Assembly: GCA_937922175.1 (NCBI GenBank)
Contig: CAKZUU010000165.1
Span: 1-13,783 of the forward strand
Reading direction: 5' to 3'
Source of the DNA: an uncultured Gemmataceae bacterium
GTDB lineage: Bacteria; Planctomycetota; Planctomycetia; Gemmatales; Gemmataceae
Length of the DNA stretch: 13,783 nucleotides
Shown here: positions 1-7,609 of the stretch, one piece after another
Numbering within the stretch: position 1 is the stretch's first letter
Layout: each line of letters begins with the position of its first letter
Position numbers and translations under genes: made by a program
The notes under the pieces: generated by a model
The model's database searches: none
The model's input: the letters and a program-made list of their open reading frames with translations, nothing else
Told to the model about the DNA's origin: nothing

Positions 1-666
1 ACGGCGACGTCGCAGACCGACGTGCTCATCGACGTCGTCTGGGAGCCGTCGTTCAAGGCCTATTTTTGGCAATGGGAGCGGGGGTCGTGGCGCGTGGAAG
101 GGTCGGACGGCCAGCTGCTGCCCGCCAGTGTTGAGGGAACCAGTCGTCTCCCCATCGTGGGCGAACAGACACCCGAGCTCCGAGTGCAGGTTCGGCAGGT
201 TCCTCGGGAGATGACGTCATTTCGGCGAGTGGCCGGGCGAATTCGCATCGTCGGCACTTGCCAAATGCCCCAATTCGTGTTCGGTTTAAACGAGACCGGC
301 AAAAAACTCCATCGTGAAGGCGTCGAAGCGAAATTTCTGGACTGGCGCCCGAATGGCCCGCTCGCGATGGCCACGGTGGAATTGACCTACCCGACGGATA
401 TGCCAGAATTCGAGAGCTTTCAGTCGTTCCTGGTCGATCACCAGGCGTGGTTGCGTCACTCGAAGGGTCAGCGGTATCGCTTGGATCAATTCGAGATCCA
501 AGACGTCGCTGACGGAGTCTTCCGGTTGCGTTACTACGTCTCCGGGAGGGGAATCGAAAAGCCGGACCTTCATTCGTCGGAAAACTGGACGCTCGCCCTT
601 CGAGTTCCCGGACGAATCGTGGAGACGCTCGTGTCGTTCGAGTTCAGCGACGTCCCGATCCCTTAG
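1..666 (+). CDS. Unrecognised protein, C-terminal part (open at left window edge)
   Basis: The reading frame is open from the first base of the window to a TAG stop at 664-666. About 221 codons are visible and the true start lies upstream. A GTG at 22 could be read as a start, but it has no Shine-Dalgarno sequence before it and the frame continues to the edge, so a truncated gene is the better reading. The protein is soluble-looking, rich in alternating hydrophobic/polar stretches and aromatic residues, and probably mostly beta-strand. I see no membrane segment, cysteine cluster or catalytic motif, and I do not recognise the family. It ends 43 nt before a membrane protein gene on the same strand and may share its transcript. 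The existence of the coding region is fairly certain; its function is unknown. Confidence 0.7.
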   Translation, partial: TATSQTDVLIDVVWEPSFKAYFWQWERGSWRVEGSDGQLLPASVEGTSRLPIVGEQTPELRVQVRQVPREMTSFRRVAGRIRIVGTCQMPQFVFGLNETGKKLHREGVEAKFLDWRPNGPLAMATVELTYPTDMPEFESFQSFLVDHQAWLRHSKGQRYRLDQFEIQDVADGVFRLRYYVSGRGIEKPDLHSSENWTLALRVPGRIVETLVSFEFSDVPIP

Positions 667-698
667 ACGGAGTTTGCCCATCCAGGAACCATCGTTTC

Positions 699-706
699 GG
701 GAGAGG
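699..706 (+). promoter_or_regulatory. Ribosome binding site deciding the start of the GYF_2-like membrane protein
   Basis: A purine-rich GGGAGAGG lies 3 nt before the ATG at 710. It favours that ATG over the in-frame TTG at 674, which has no comparable site. Confidence 0.6.
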
Positions 707-709
707 ATC

Positions 710-1864
710 ATGAAACAACGGCGCGAGGCTTGGTATATTCGTTTTCCCAATGGCCAGGAAATCAAAGCGAAAAGCACCGCCGCGGTGATCTATCACATTC
801 AGCAAGGCACGATTCCCAAGAACAGTTGGGCCCGGCGGTCGAGGGCTGAGGCTTGGATGAAACTGGAATGGCACGCGGAATTCACGGAGGCGGTAACGGG
901 AATTAAGCCGCCCCTTCAGGTCGAAGAGGAGGCACGATCGAGCAGCCCGGCCGGTCCGTCGGAAATCCCTCTCTCCCGGGTTGCCGAGCGGATGGACCCG
1001 ATGCAATTGCGCACCGTTGGTGTCCGCGGCTTACTGGATGATCTGCTCGCGGCCATTGATAGTGCCTTTCGCCGCGAAAAGCTGTTCCTCGCGATGACCG
1101 GCCTGGCTTTGACCGGCTTGGTCTTTGGGGGAATCCCCTATCTGGTCCAGAAGCTCGCCAATGGAGTTGACCTCCCAGTTGAGACCGTTGAATCGAAAAG
1201 CGGTCCCGTCGACTTCCTCGCCACGATCGGGGCCGCGATCGCCCTCGCTCTGACGAATGCCATATTGACGAAGATGACCTACCTGGAGATGTCGACCTCG
1301 CGCGCAGTGACTCTCCGAGAGGCGGCCCGAGGTATCGTGACGTCGGTCGCCAAACTCATGATGGTCTACATCGTGCTCGTGGGCGGGGCATTCTACCTCA
1401 TGTCACTGTTGCATCGACTCCCCGCTTGGATCACCGCACCGCCGACCGAGCTTGGTGCGGCCGCCGGACTGAGCACGCGCGTTCTCGGAGCGGTTGTTTC
1501 GATGTTCGGCCTGCTCGCAGAGGTCATCCTTTGGGCCATCATCGTGTTGACGTGGCTTCTCTCCCCGATTCTGGTCGGCGAAGAGTACTCGCTCGTGGGA
1601 GGGATTCGTGAGTGGATCAGCCTGGCGACGGCCAACTTCAATCGCATCGCTCTGGCCGAAGTCATGACAATCGGTGCCGGGCTTCTCCTCTCGGCTCCTG
1701 TCTACTTACCCATCCAACGAGCTCTGGTCCCCTTCAGCGCGTATCTCCCAGCGCCGATCGAGACGATGGCTCTCGCTCTCTCCGGGACGGCGTTTCTCGC
1801 CACGGTCACCGTCGGTAATGTCTTCATCTACCTCGATGCCAAGTACGAGCAAAACGAAAACTAG
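710..1864 (+). CDS. GYF_2-like domain protein with about six transmembrane segments
   Basis: The encoded protein has 384 aa. Residues about 7-60 (WYIRFPNGQEIKAKST... then a W-x-R...W segment) resemble the GYF_2/DUF4339 module often found at the N-terminus of bacterial membrane proteins and thought to bind peptides. A low-complexity acidic/serine linker follows at about 70-95. From about residue 120 there are around six hydrophobic spans, including KLFLAMTGLALTGLVFGGI, a long one ending in LTNAILTKM, MMVYIVLVGGAFYLMSLL, ILWAIIVLTWLLSPILV, EVMTIGAGLLLSAPVYLPI and a last one close to the C-terminus. It is therefore an inner-membrane protein with a probably cytoplasmic N-terminal domain. The start is set by the ribosome binding site before ATG 710. 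The membrane part is not assigned to a family. A methyltransferase gene starts 31 nt after the stop. Confidence 0.75.
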   Translation: MKQRREAWYIRFPNGQEIKAKSTAAVIYHIQQGTIPKNSWARRSRAEAWMKLEWHAEFTEAVTGIKPPLQVEEEARSSSPAGPSEIPLSRVAERMDPMQLRTVGVRGLLDDLLAAIDSAFRREKLFLAMTGLALTGLVFGGIPYLVQKLANGVDLPVETVESKSGPVDFLATIGAAIALALTNAILTKMTYLEMSTSRAVTLREAARGIVTSVAKLMMVYIVLVGGAFYLMSLLHRLPAWITAPPTELGAAAGLSTRVLGAVVSMFGLLAEVILWAIIVLTWLLSPILVGEEYSLVGGIREWISLATANFNRIALAEVMTIGAGLLLSAPVYLPIQRALVPFSAYLPAPIETMALALSGTAFLATVTVGNVFIYLDAKYEQNEN

Positions 1865-1895
1865 ACGGAATGATATCGCTCTTTCCGGCCCGACC

Positions 1896-2720
1896 ATGCA
1901 TCCTCCTACCCCCGACGAACTCGCCGAATTGGTCGCGCTCAAACACGGCGACGCCCGATTCTCGAGTTGGGCACCTCGCCGCCGATGGCGTTATGGCTAC
2001 TTCACCCCTGACGATTGGTATGAAACGCTTCTTCGGCGTCTCGTTTCGACCTCGACCCGTTGGCTGGACGTGGGCGGCGGCCGAAGTCTCTTCCCCCACA
2101 ATCCCCGATTGGCCGAAGAATTAGCCCGCCGATGTCAACGACTGGTCGGCGTCGATCCTAGCCCCAATGTGGACCAAAACCCCTATCTCCACGCTCGCAC
2201 TCGCTGCCTGATCGAAGACTTTGTCACCGAGGAAATCTTCGATCTGGTGACGATGCGCATGGTCGCAGAGCACATCGCCGATCCATCGCGAGTCGCGGAA
2301 CGGCTCAGCCGCTTGCTGGCTCCCGGCGGCCTGCTCGTGGTTTATACCGTTTTTCGCTGGTCACCTTTGACCGTTCTCTCCGCTCTTACGCCTCATCGTT
2401 GGCACTATCCGCTGAAACGACGCCTCTGGGGCGGCGAGGAAACGGACACTTTTCCCGTCGCGTATCGGTGGAACACCCGCTCGGATCTTCGAAGATATTT
2501 GGCTCCCGCGAGTTTTGAGGAAATTCTCTTCGTATATCTCGACGACCTCGCCACCTTCAGCCAGATCCGATGGTTGAATTGGCTGGAATTGCAACTGTGG
2601 CGTGCCCTCCGCGCCCTCCGTTGCCGCTACCCGGAGTTATGCCTGCTGGGGGTGTATCGCCGTCGGCCCAACCACGCGCCCATCGATCAAACTCCCGGGT
2701 GTACCCAAGGCGAGCGATAA
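1896..2720 (+). CDS. Class I SAM-dependent methyltransferase
   Basis: The encoded protein has 274 aa. It shows the Rossmann-type methyltransferase motifs in order: motif I WLDVGGGRS (residues 56-64) for the SAM glycine loop, the acidic end of strand 2 VGVDPS (84-89), FDLVTMRMVAEHI (115-127) like motif II with its following helix, and LLAPGGLLVVYT (140-151) like motif III. The layout is that of the Methyltransf_11/UbiE-like group acting on small molecules or lipids; the substrate cannot be read from sequence. The frame stays open upstream into the previous gene, but ATG 1896 is the first plausible start after that gene's stop. No clear Shine-Dalgarno precedes it, so translation may be coupled to the upstream gene or independent of that signal. 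The last 34 nt overlap the end of the opposing oxidoreductase gene. Confidence 0.8.
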   Translation: MHPPTPDELAELVALKHGDARFSSWAPRRRWRYGYFTPDDWYETLLRRLVSTSTRWLDVGGGRSLFPHNPRLAEELARRCQRLVGVDPSPNVDQNPYLHARTRCLIEDFVTEEIFDLVTMRMVAEHIADPSRVAERLSRLLAPGGLLVVYTVFRWSPLTVLSALTPHRWHYPLKRRLWGGEETDTFPVAYRWNTRSDLRRYLAPASFEEILFVYLDDLATFSQIRWLNWLELQLWRALRALRCRYPELCLLGVYRRRPNHAPIDQTPGCTQGER

Positions 2721-4012
2721 GGACGCCGGAGCAATTGATTCGCTTCGTCGTCACCGACGATGCGCTGTTTGACAGCGTCCCAAGTGAGAGTTCGACCCAG
2801 CCGCAGGGCGATGTTGGCCAAGATGCAACTGGCGGTCGAGATATGCCCTTCCTCGATGTCGGCAACGGGTCGGCGGCCTGTGGCAATGGCCTGGAGAAAG
2901 TCGCGTTGGTGGGCGCGATTCGCCGAGGCCACATGCAATTCCAGGTCTTTTTCCGTTTTGTCCTCAGGGTAGCGATCACCCTCGTTGAGCCATTCGCCGG
3001 AAAGGGTCGGCCGAGTACTGCCCCGCGGGATGAAGTCCCACCGTTGCACACTGGCCTTGAGCGTGCCTTTTTCGCCGTAGATCGTCGCGCCCCAAGGATA
3101 CTCTGGATCCGGGGCGTGTCCCCAGGTGCGGTGCGTCCACACGACGGGAAAGGGATCAAACTCGAAAGTCGCTGTTTGCGTATCGGTGATATTTGACTTG
3201 CTTTGACGATCGACGAGGATGCCGCCCGACGAGGAAATGCGTTTGGGCCAGCCAAGTCCGAGCATCCACCGGACCATGTCGAGCATGTGGATGCACATGT
3301 CACCGACGATGCCGTTGCCGAACTCCATGAAAGCTCGCCACGATCGCGGATGAACGAGTTTGTTGTACGGGCGCCAGGGAGCGGGGCCGACCCACATGTC
3401 GTAATCGAGATGCGGAGGAGGCTCGGAATCTGGCGGATTCTCACGAGAACGCATGTGGTAGTAGCAGTAGATTTCCACCAGACCGATCGTGCCGAGTCGG
3501 CCCTCGCGAATGACACGATCCCGGGCCTCGATCAGGTGCGGGGTACTGCGGCGTTGCGTGCCCACTTGAACAACCTTGTTGTACTTGCGAGCGGCCGACA
3601 CCATCGCTTGTCCCTCGGCCACGTCCACGCTGATGGGCTTCTGGACGTAGACGTGCGCGCCGGCCTCCAGAGCCGCGATCGTCGGCAAGGCATGCCAATG
3701 GTCGGGCGTGCCGACGATCACGATGTCGAGATCCTTTTCTTTGAGCATCTCGCGATAGTCGCGATAGAGCCGGGGTTTCTGATGCGACATTTGCCGTTGG
3801 GCCACGAGTTCCGCCGCTTCGGCCAACATGTGTTGGTCGACGTCGCACAGGGAAACAACCTCGACGGGAGCCACTTGAATCAATCGGAACAAGTCGCACT
3901 TGCCATACCAGCCACAACCGATCAGGCCGACTCGCCGGGTGGGCTGATCGGCTAGCAGGGTTCCGGCCGTCAAAGCCGCCCCGGTCACACCCAGAAACTG
4001 ACGCCGATTCAT
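2687..4012 (-). CDS. Tat-exported Gfo/Idh/MocA-family oxidoreductase
   Basis: The encoded protein has 441 aa. The N-terminus, MNRRQFLGVTG followed by a small hydrophobic stretch to about residue 21, is a twin-arginine (Tat) export leader. The mature part starts with the NAD(P)-binding Rossmann motif GCGWYGK (G32, G34, G37). It continues with SLCDVD at the end of strand 2, TPDHWH (102-107) and VQKPIS (123-128), where the usual EKP is QKP with lysine 125. The C-terminal domain has GDMCIHMLDM with the likely active-site H242. The family oxidises or reduces sugar-type hydroxyl groups with a nicotinamide cofactor; many planctomycete members carry a Tat leader and work in the periplasm. GGAG lies 8 nt before the ATG. 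It is the last gene of a three-gene minus-strand run, 33 nt after the NHL-like gene. The substrate is unknown. Confidence 0.88.
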   Translation of the reverse strand: MNRRQFLGVTGAALTAGTLLADQPTRRVGLIGCGWYGKCDLFRLIQVAPVEVVSLCDVDQHMLAEAAELVAQRQMSHQKPRLYRDYREMLKEKDLDIVIVGTPDHWHALPTIAALEAGAHVYVQKPISVDVAEGQAMVSAARKYNKVVQVGTQRRSTPHLIEARDRVIREGRLGTIGLVEIYCYYHMRSRENPPDSEPPPHLDYDMWVGPAPWRPYNKLVHPRSWRAFMEFGNGIVGDMCIHMLDMVRWMLGLGWPKRISSSGGILVDRQSKSNITDTQTATFEFDPFPVVWTHRTWGHAPDPEYPWGATIYGEKGTLKASVQRWDFIPRGSTRPTLSGEWLNEGDRYPEDKTEKDLELHVASANRAHQRDFLQAIATGRRPVADIEEGHISTASCILANIALRLGRTLTWDAVKQRIVGDDEANQLLRRPYRSPWVHPGV

Positions 4013-4045
4013 GGTGCATTCTCCGCTGCACGGACAGGCCGCACA

Positions 4046-5122
4046 TCATGACGCGCTCAGTCGGCGGAACTTCCGCACCCGAGCGTACGGGAGCCATTCG
4101 ATGACATACAGGTTCCCTTGGGAATCCACCGTCAGGGCATGCGGAAAGGCGAATTTATCCGGGTGTTTCGCGATTTCCTTCTCGTAACCTTTGCCATCGC
4201 CCAATCGGGCCACGACTCGGTCTTGCGCATCCAAAACACTGACCCGCTGTCCAAGCTCGGGAATAAACAAATGCCCCTGATGTTGGTAGAAACAGCAGGG
4301 CGTGCGAATGTCGCTCACGGTCCGCTTATACTCAAGGTCCAGCGAAAAGACTTCGATTCGGTCGTTGTGGCGATCCGCGATGTATACTTCCGGCTCAGCC
4401 CCCAACGTGCTGATCCAAATGCCGTGGCAGACATTGAATTGCCCGTGATCTTTCCCCGGACCACCGATCGTCTTCAACCACTTGAAATTCTTGTCGAAGC
4501 GATGGACCTTTTGGCTGCCGTATCCATCGACAACGTAAACGTCGCCATTGGGAGCCACGGCAACATCCGTCGGATTGGTGAAATCGAACGCCTGAGATGC
4601 TGAGCTTTCCTTCACTCCCGGGCCGAGAGTGTAAAGGACTTTGCCCTTCAAGTCGGTCTTGTACACGCGGCGACCGAATTTCGGGCCTTCCTTGTTGGTG
4701 CTGACGTTCTCCGTCCAATAGAGGAATTCCTGATCGCCCTCCCGGCTGAGATACAGGCCGTGGGCAGTGTCCTTGATCTGATCGACCGAGTAGCCGATTT
4801 TCTCGCCCAAGTCGTTCGACCAGGTTTCCAGGAGTTGCCCGCTTCGATCGAAGATGGCCACGCAGGGATTGGTCGAACGCGAGGTGACGTAAACCCGGTC
4901 TTCGCGATCCACGACGACGGCACAACCGTAGCCGTAGCTCATCCCCGCCGGGAGTTGCCCCCATTTCGGGTCGAGTTCGTAGCGAAATGCGCCTTCACCA
5001 ATCGTGACCTTCGCGGGCGACTCTTCCGCTTGGACCAACAGGGGAGCGCTCAGAGCCAGCCCTACTGATTTCAGAAAATCACGCCGCGATTGCCGGTAGG
5101 GGAAAAGGTAGCGGTCGTCCAT
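4046..5122 (-). CDS. Tat-exported NHL-repeat/six-bladed beta-propeller protein
   Basis: The encoded protein has 358 aa. It begins with a Tat leader that fits the consensus exactly (SRRDFLK, residues 12-18), followed by a hydrophobic stretch and a probable cleavage site after VQA (30-32). The mature protein has repeating blade-like units of the NHL type, with motifs such as GNLYVIEW, GDVYVVDGYG, EVYIADRHNDRIEVF and DRVYVTSRS, each pairing a short glycine turn with a V/I-Y-V strand. This indicates a periplasmic beta-propeller, possibly related to the lyase-like NHL proteins, but no catalytic residues are assigned. The longer frame reaching 5197 is not used because AAGGAG sits 8 nt before the ATG at 5122 and the Tat leader starts there. 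It lies between the phosphodiesterase-like and oxidoreductase genes and is probably co-transcribed with both. Confidence 0.85.
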   Translation of the reverse strand: MDDRYLFPYRQSRRDFLKSVGLALSAPLLVQAEESPAKVTIGEGAFRYELDPKWGQLPAGMSYGYGCAVVVDREDRVYVTSRSTNPCVAIFDRSGQLLETWSNDLGEKIGYSVDQIKDTAHGLYLSREGDQEFLYWTENVSTNKEGPKFGRRVYKTDLKGKVLYTLGPGVKESSASQAFDFTNPTDVAVAPNGDVYVVDGYGSQKVHRFDKNFKWLKTIGGPGKDHGQFNVCHGIWISTLGAEPEVYIADRHNDRIEVFSLDLEYKRTVSDIRTPCCFYQHQGHLFIPELGQRVSVLDAQDRVVARLGDGKGYEKEIAKHPDKFAFPHALTVDSQGNLYVIEWLPYARVRKFRRLSAS

Positions 5123-5130
5123 CGAATCGA

Positions 5131-5136
5131 CTCCTT
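5131..5136 (-). promoter_or_regulatory. Strong Shine-Dalgarno fixing the NHL-like gene start
   Basis: On the minus strand AAGGAG stands 8 nt before ATG 5122. It lies in the 31-nt gap after the phosphodiesterase-like gene and rules against an upstream start that would overlap that gene. Confidence 0.7.
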
Positions 5137-5153
5137 GGCAGAAAGGATCCCGA

Positions 5154-6512
5154 TCAATTCTCCTCGCGACAGGCCGCGAGGAGCCAGCGATACACATCGG
5201 AAACCATTAGGTCATCCGGAGGAGGCGGACCGTCGCCGATCAACAAGGGGCGATCCAACGGATCCATGTTGGCCAGCCCATGACTTCCTCGAACCCACCG
5301 CGCATCGAGCGGGATGACATCCAACACGGTGCGGAAACCGAGCTTCTTGCGCAACAGTTTCGCCGCCACTCGAAGCATCGGCCAACGGATCCCCGGGTCA
5401 AAAAACAACTCACAGGGATCATACCCAGGTTTGTGATGAATCGCCACTGTTCGAGCATAATCCGGGGCGTGACGATCTTCCAACCAGAACGGATAAGCGA
5501 ACCAGGCATCCGGCTGCGATAGCACCACGAGTTCCCCGCTACGCGGATGATCCAGTCCGATCTCTCCGCGCTCCAAATCCGCGAAGATCCGTGCGACACC
5601 CGGTTGAATCGACAGGACTTCGCGCACGCCGGGAAGGTCCCGGAAGTCGGCGACGTACACATGGGCCAATTGATGATCGCACACCGCGAAGGCGCGGCAA
5701 TTGAAAGTGTCGAGATGCTCGCCGAAAGGACCCCGGCGGACGGCCAAGAACCCAGCTTCGCGCAAGATTCGATTCAGATAGACCGGGCGATTCACCTGCA
5801 CGTGGCCATATTCACTGACCACCCAGACGCGAGCACCGGTATCTCTCAAAACGGCGCAGGCATGATCCAGTTCCCGAACCAACCGCGTCATGTCGCAGCC
5901 CTGCGGCCCGAAACGCTGCGGGTCGTAGTCGAGGTGAGGCAAATACACCAGTGTCAGGTCCGGTCGAGATTTTGCCACAACCCAGGCCGCACATCGAGCA
6001 ATCCACTGTGTGCACGGCAAACCGGCTTTGGGACCCCAAAATGTGTGAAACGGAAAGGGCCCCAGTTCGCGTTCCAATTGTTCGGTGAGTCCTTCCGGCG
6101 TGCCGTGAATACCAAACACCTTTGACCCGTCGATCCCGTAATGCGGCTTGGGCGTCACGCTGATGTCCACGGCGGCCCCTTGATTGAACCACCAGAACAG
6201 CTTGGCGACGCGAAATCCTGGTTTCTCTCGTCGAAGCCGGGCGTAGATCGGTTCGGCTTGAATCAGTCGATTGGATTGTTGCCAGAAGCGAACTTCGCCG
6301 GTTTCCCGAAAGAGCCAACCGTTGCCCACCACTCCGTGTTCCTGAGGCATCTTTCCAGTGAGGATGCTCGCTTGGGCAGTGCAGGTGACTGCGGGAAGCA
6401 CCTCCCGCAAGGGCCTCATCCAGCCTGACTGCGCCAACCCCTGCAGAAAGGGAGCATGCGGCAACCAACGGGGGGTCAATCCCACGGCGTTGATGAGGAC
6501 GATCGGAGTCAT
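5154..6512 (-). CDS. Alkaline phosphatase superfamily, NPP-like phosphodiesterase (EboF-like) with altered metal site
   Basis: The encoded protein has 452 aa and no signal peptide, so it is probably cytoplasmic. The N-terminal strand MTPIVLINAVGLTPRW is followed by LPAVTCTAQASILTG and PQEHGVVGNGW, the layout of type I phosphodiesterase/nucleotide pyrophosphatases, with T43 at the nucleophile position. Later landmarks are VYLPHLDYDPQRFGP (189-203), VVSEYGH (231-237) and GSHGLANMD (409-417). Compared with NPP1, T43, D195 and H411 are kept. The first Asp is V10, the His of PDxxGH is Q199, and the Asp-His of SDHG is E234-Y235. From memory, similar substitutions are seen in the EboF group of the ebo cluster, involved in precursor export or handling in cyanobacteria. 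No other ebo gene is visible here. The start is ATG 6512 rather than the in-frame TTG 6518; no Shine-Dalgarno is present. It is the first gene of the minus-strand run. Confidence 0.78.
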   Translation of the reverse strand: MTPIVLINAVGLTPRWLPHAPFLQGLAQSGWMRPLREVLPAVTCTAQASILTGKMPQEHGVVGNGWLFRETGEVRFWQQSNRLIQAEPIYARLRREKPGFRVAKLFWWFNQGAAVDISVTPKPHYGIDGSKVFGIHGTPEGLTEQLERELGPFPFHTFWGPKAGLPCTQWIARCAAWVVAKSRPDLTLVYLPHLDYDPQRFGPQGCDMTRLVRELDHACAVLRDTGARVWVVSEYGHVQVNRPVYLNRILREAGFLAVRRGPFGEHLDTFNCRAFAVCDHQLAHVYVADFRDLPGVREVLSIQPGVARIFADLERGEIGLDHPRSGELVVLSQPDAWFAYPFWLEDRHAPDYARTVAIHHKPGYDPCELFFDPGIRWPMLRVAAKLLRKKLGFRTVLDVIPLDARWVRGSHGLANMDPLDRPLLIGDGPPPPDDLMVSDVYRWLLAACREEN

Positions 6513-6705
6513 GCGCAAAGTATCGGGCGCAACGAGGGTTTCAACTGGACCGAATCTCCGACCATTGTCGCCGGCGAATCAATTCCTGGCCAGAAGGCAT
6601 CAAACCGATGTACTCCAAGGACCAAATCAGCGTAGAATGGGGCCAGAGGTGATGATGACGGTGGTGGACACGAACCAAAGACCCAGTCTCCGACGAGGTT
6701 GAAAG
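6513..6705. promoter_or_regulatory. Divergent intergenic region (phosphodiesterase-like gene / zinc peptidase gene)
   Basis: This 193-nt gap separates two divergent starts and must hold promoters for both. On the minus strand a TTGAAA/TACTTT pair adjoins the start. On the plus strand TAGAAT (6633-6638) could be a -10 element, but no good -35 lies upstream. No strong palindrome was seen. Confidence 0.45.
6517..6544 (-). promoter_or_regulatory. Possible promoter for the phosphodiesterase-like gene, near-leaderless
   Basis: On the minus strand TTGAAA (6539-6544) and TACTTT (6517-6522) are separated by 16 nt, and the ATG follows 4 nt after the -10-like hexamer. With no Shine-Dalgarno before this ATG, a leaderless transcript is plausible. 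The match is read by eye and could be chance. Confidence 0.3.
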
Positions 6706-7431
6706 ATGTTGTTTTTCGATCCTCTCTATCTGCTGATCCTTGCACCCGGCATTTTGCTGGCATTATGGGCGCAGTGGCGGGTCAGTAGCGCGTTCTCGCA
6801 AGCAAGCCGGATCCCGGCACGCAGTGGGGCGAGCGGGGCGGAGGCAGCGGTCCACCTGCTCTCGGTGGCAGGCGTCGATCGGGTCGGCATCGAACCCACC
6901 CACGGCTATCTGTCGGATCATTACGATCCGAGCGATAAAGTGCTCCGGCTGAGTCCCGACGTTTATCGCGGCCGATCGTTGGCAGCTCTGGGAGTGGCGG
7001 CTCACGAAGCCGGTCACGCCATCCAAGATGCTCAGCGGTACGCCCCCTTAGTCCTGCGCAACATCATGGTGCCGGTCGCTGCCTTCGGCAGCCAAGCGGC
7101 ATGGCTCATCATCATGTTGGGCTTCGCCCTGACGTTCGGTCGTGTTCTTCCACCGGACATTGGCCGATGGGTGGTCTATACCGGGATCGGACTTTTCGCC
7201 GCCGTCGTCGTCTTTCAGGTTGTGAACTTGCCCGTGGAATTTGATGCCAGCCGGCGAGCTCGGATCGCTCTGCAAGAGGCCGGTCTGGTAACTCCCGACG
7301 AAGACCAAGTGGTCGGCAAGGTGCTCAACGCCGCGGCACTCACCTATGTGGCAGCCACGCTGACAGCGATTCTGACGTTGGCGTACTACCTTCTGCGGGC
7401 AACGGCGCTGGGCGGTCGAGACGAATCCTGA
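6706..7431 (+). CDS. yugP: YugP-like membrane zinc metallopeptidase (Zn_peptidase_2)
   Basis: The encoded protein has 241 aa, the usual length for the family. A first membrane span (about 3-25) is followed by a cytoplasmic-type stretch ending in the zinc-binding motif HEAGH (H100, E101, H104). Two more spans follow (about 115-141 and 148-172), then NLPVEFDAS with E178 as the probable third zinc ligand, and a last span at about 210-234. This order of spans and motifs is that of the YugP/Zn_peptidase_2 family of integral membrane proteases; its physiological substrates are not established. A GAGG-containing site stands before the ATG. It is transcribed divergently from the phosphodiesterase-like gene across 193 nt and is closed by an intrinsic terminator, so it appears to be a single-gene unit. 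Confidence 0.9.
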   Translation: MLFFDPLYLLILAPGILLALWAQWRVSSAFSQASRIPARSGASGAEAAVHLLSVAGVDRVGIEPTHGYLSDHYDPSDKVLRLSPDVYRGRSLAALGVAAHEAGHAIQDAQRYAPLVLRNIMVPVAAFGSQAAWLIIMLGFALTFGRVLPPDIGRWVVYTGIGLFAAVVVFQVVNLPVEFDASRRARIALQEAGLVTPDEDQVVGKVLNAAALTYVAATLTAILTLAYYLLRATALGGRDES

Positions 7432-7454
7432 ACTCCGCTCCGCAGCGATATGTG

Positions 7455-7487
7455 AAGCCCCGCGGACTGACTCAGCGGGGCTTTTTC
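7455..7487 (+). terminator. Intrinsic terminator after the zinc peptidase gene
   Basis: A perfect 9-bp stem, AAGCCCCGC (7455-7463) with GCGGGGCTT (7475-7483), encloses an 11-nt loop and runs into a five-T tract (7482-7486). It starts 23 nt after the peptidase stop codon. This is the clearest terminator in the window. Confidence 0.9.
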
Positions 7488-7609
7488 ATGCGCCGAAGAG
7501 GTCCCATAATCATCTATTCCATCCCTCCAGCATTCGGCTGACGGAACGAACACAGGAATGCCGTCGGGGGGAAGATGTGAGTCCCATCATCCGTCGGTTC
7601 GAGGGGTTC

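Noticed and set aside
1674..1895. Upstream extension of the methyltransferase frame
   Set aside because: It overlaps the coding region of the GYF_2-like protein, and its translation is Ser/Arg-rich shadow sequence; ATG 1896 begins the methyltransferase-like part.
2557..3516. Open frame of about 319 codons on the minus strand in another frame of the oxidoreductase
   Set aside because: The translation is rich in Ser, Arg and Pro without domain motifs, and the Gfo/Idh/MocA frame over the same bases is clearly real.
3203..3955. Open frame of about 250 codons on the plus strand opposite the oxidoreductase gene
   Set aside because: It is antisense to a well-supported gene and has no family motif or start signal.
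5123..5197. 25-codon upstream extension of the NHL-like gene
   Set aside because: It would overlap the phosphodiesterase-like gene and put the Tat leader inside the protein; AAGGAG before 5122 marks the real start.
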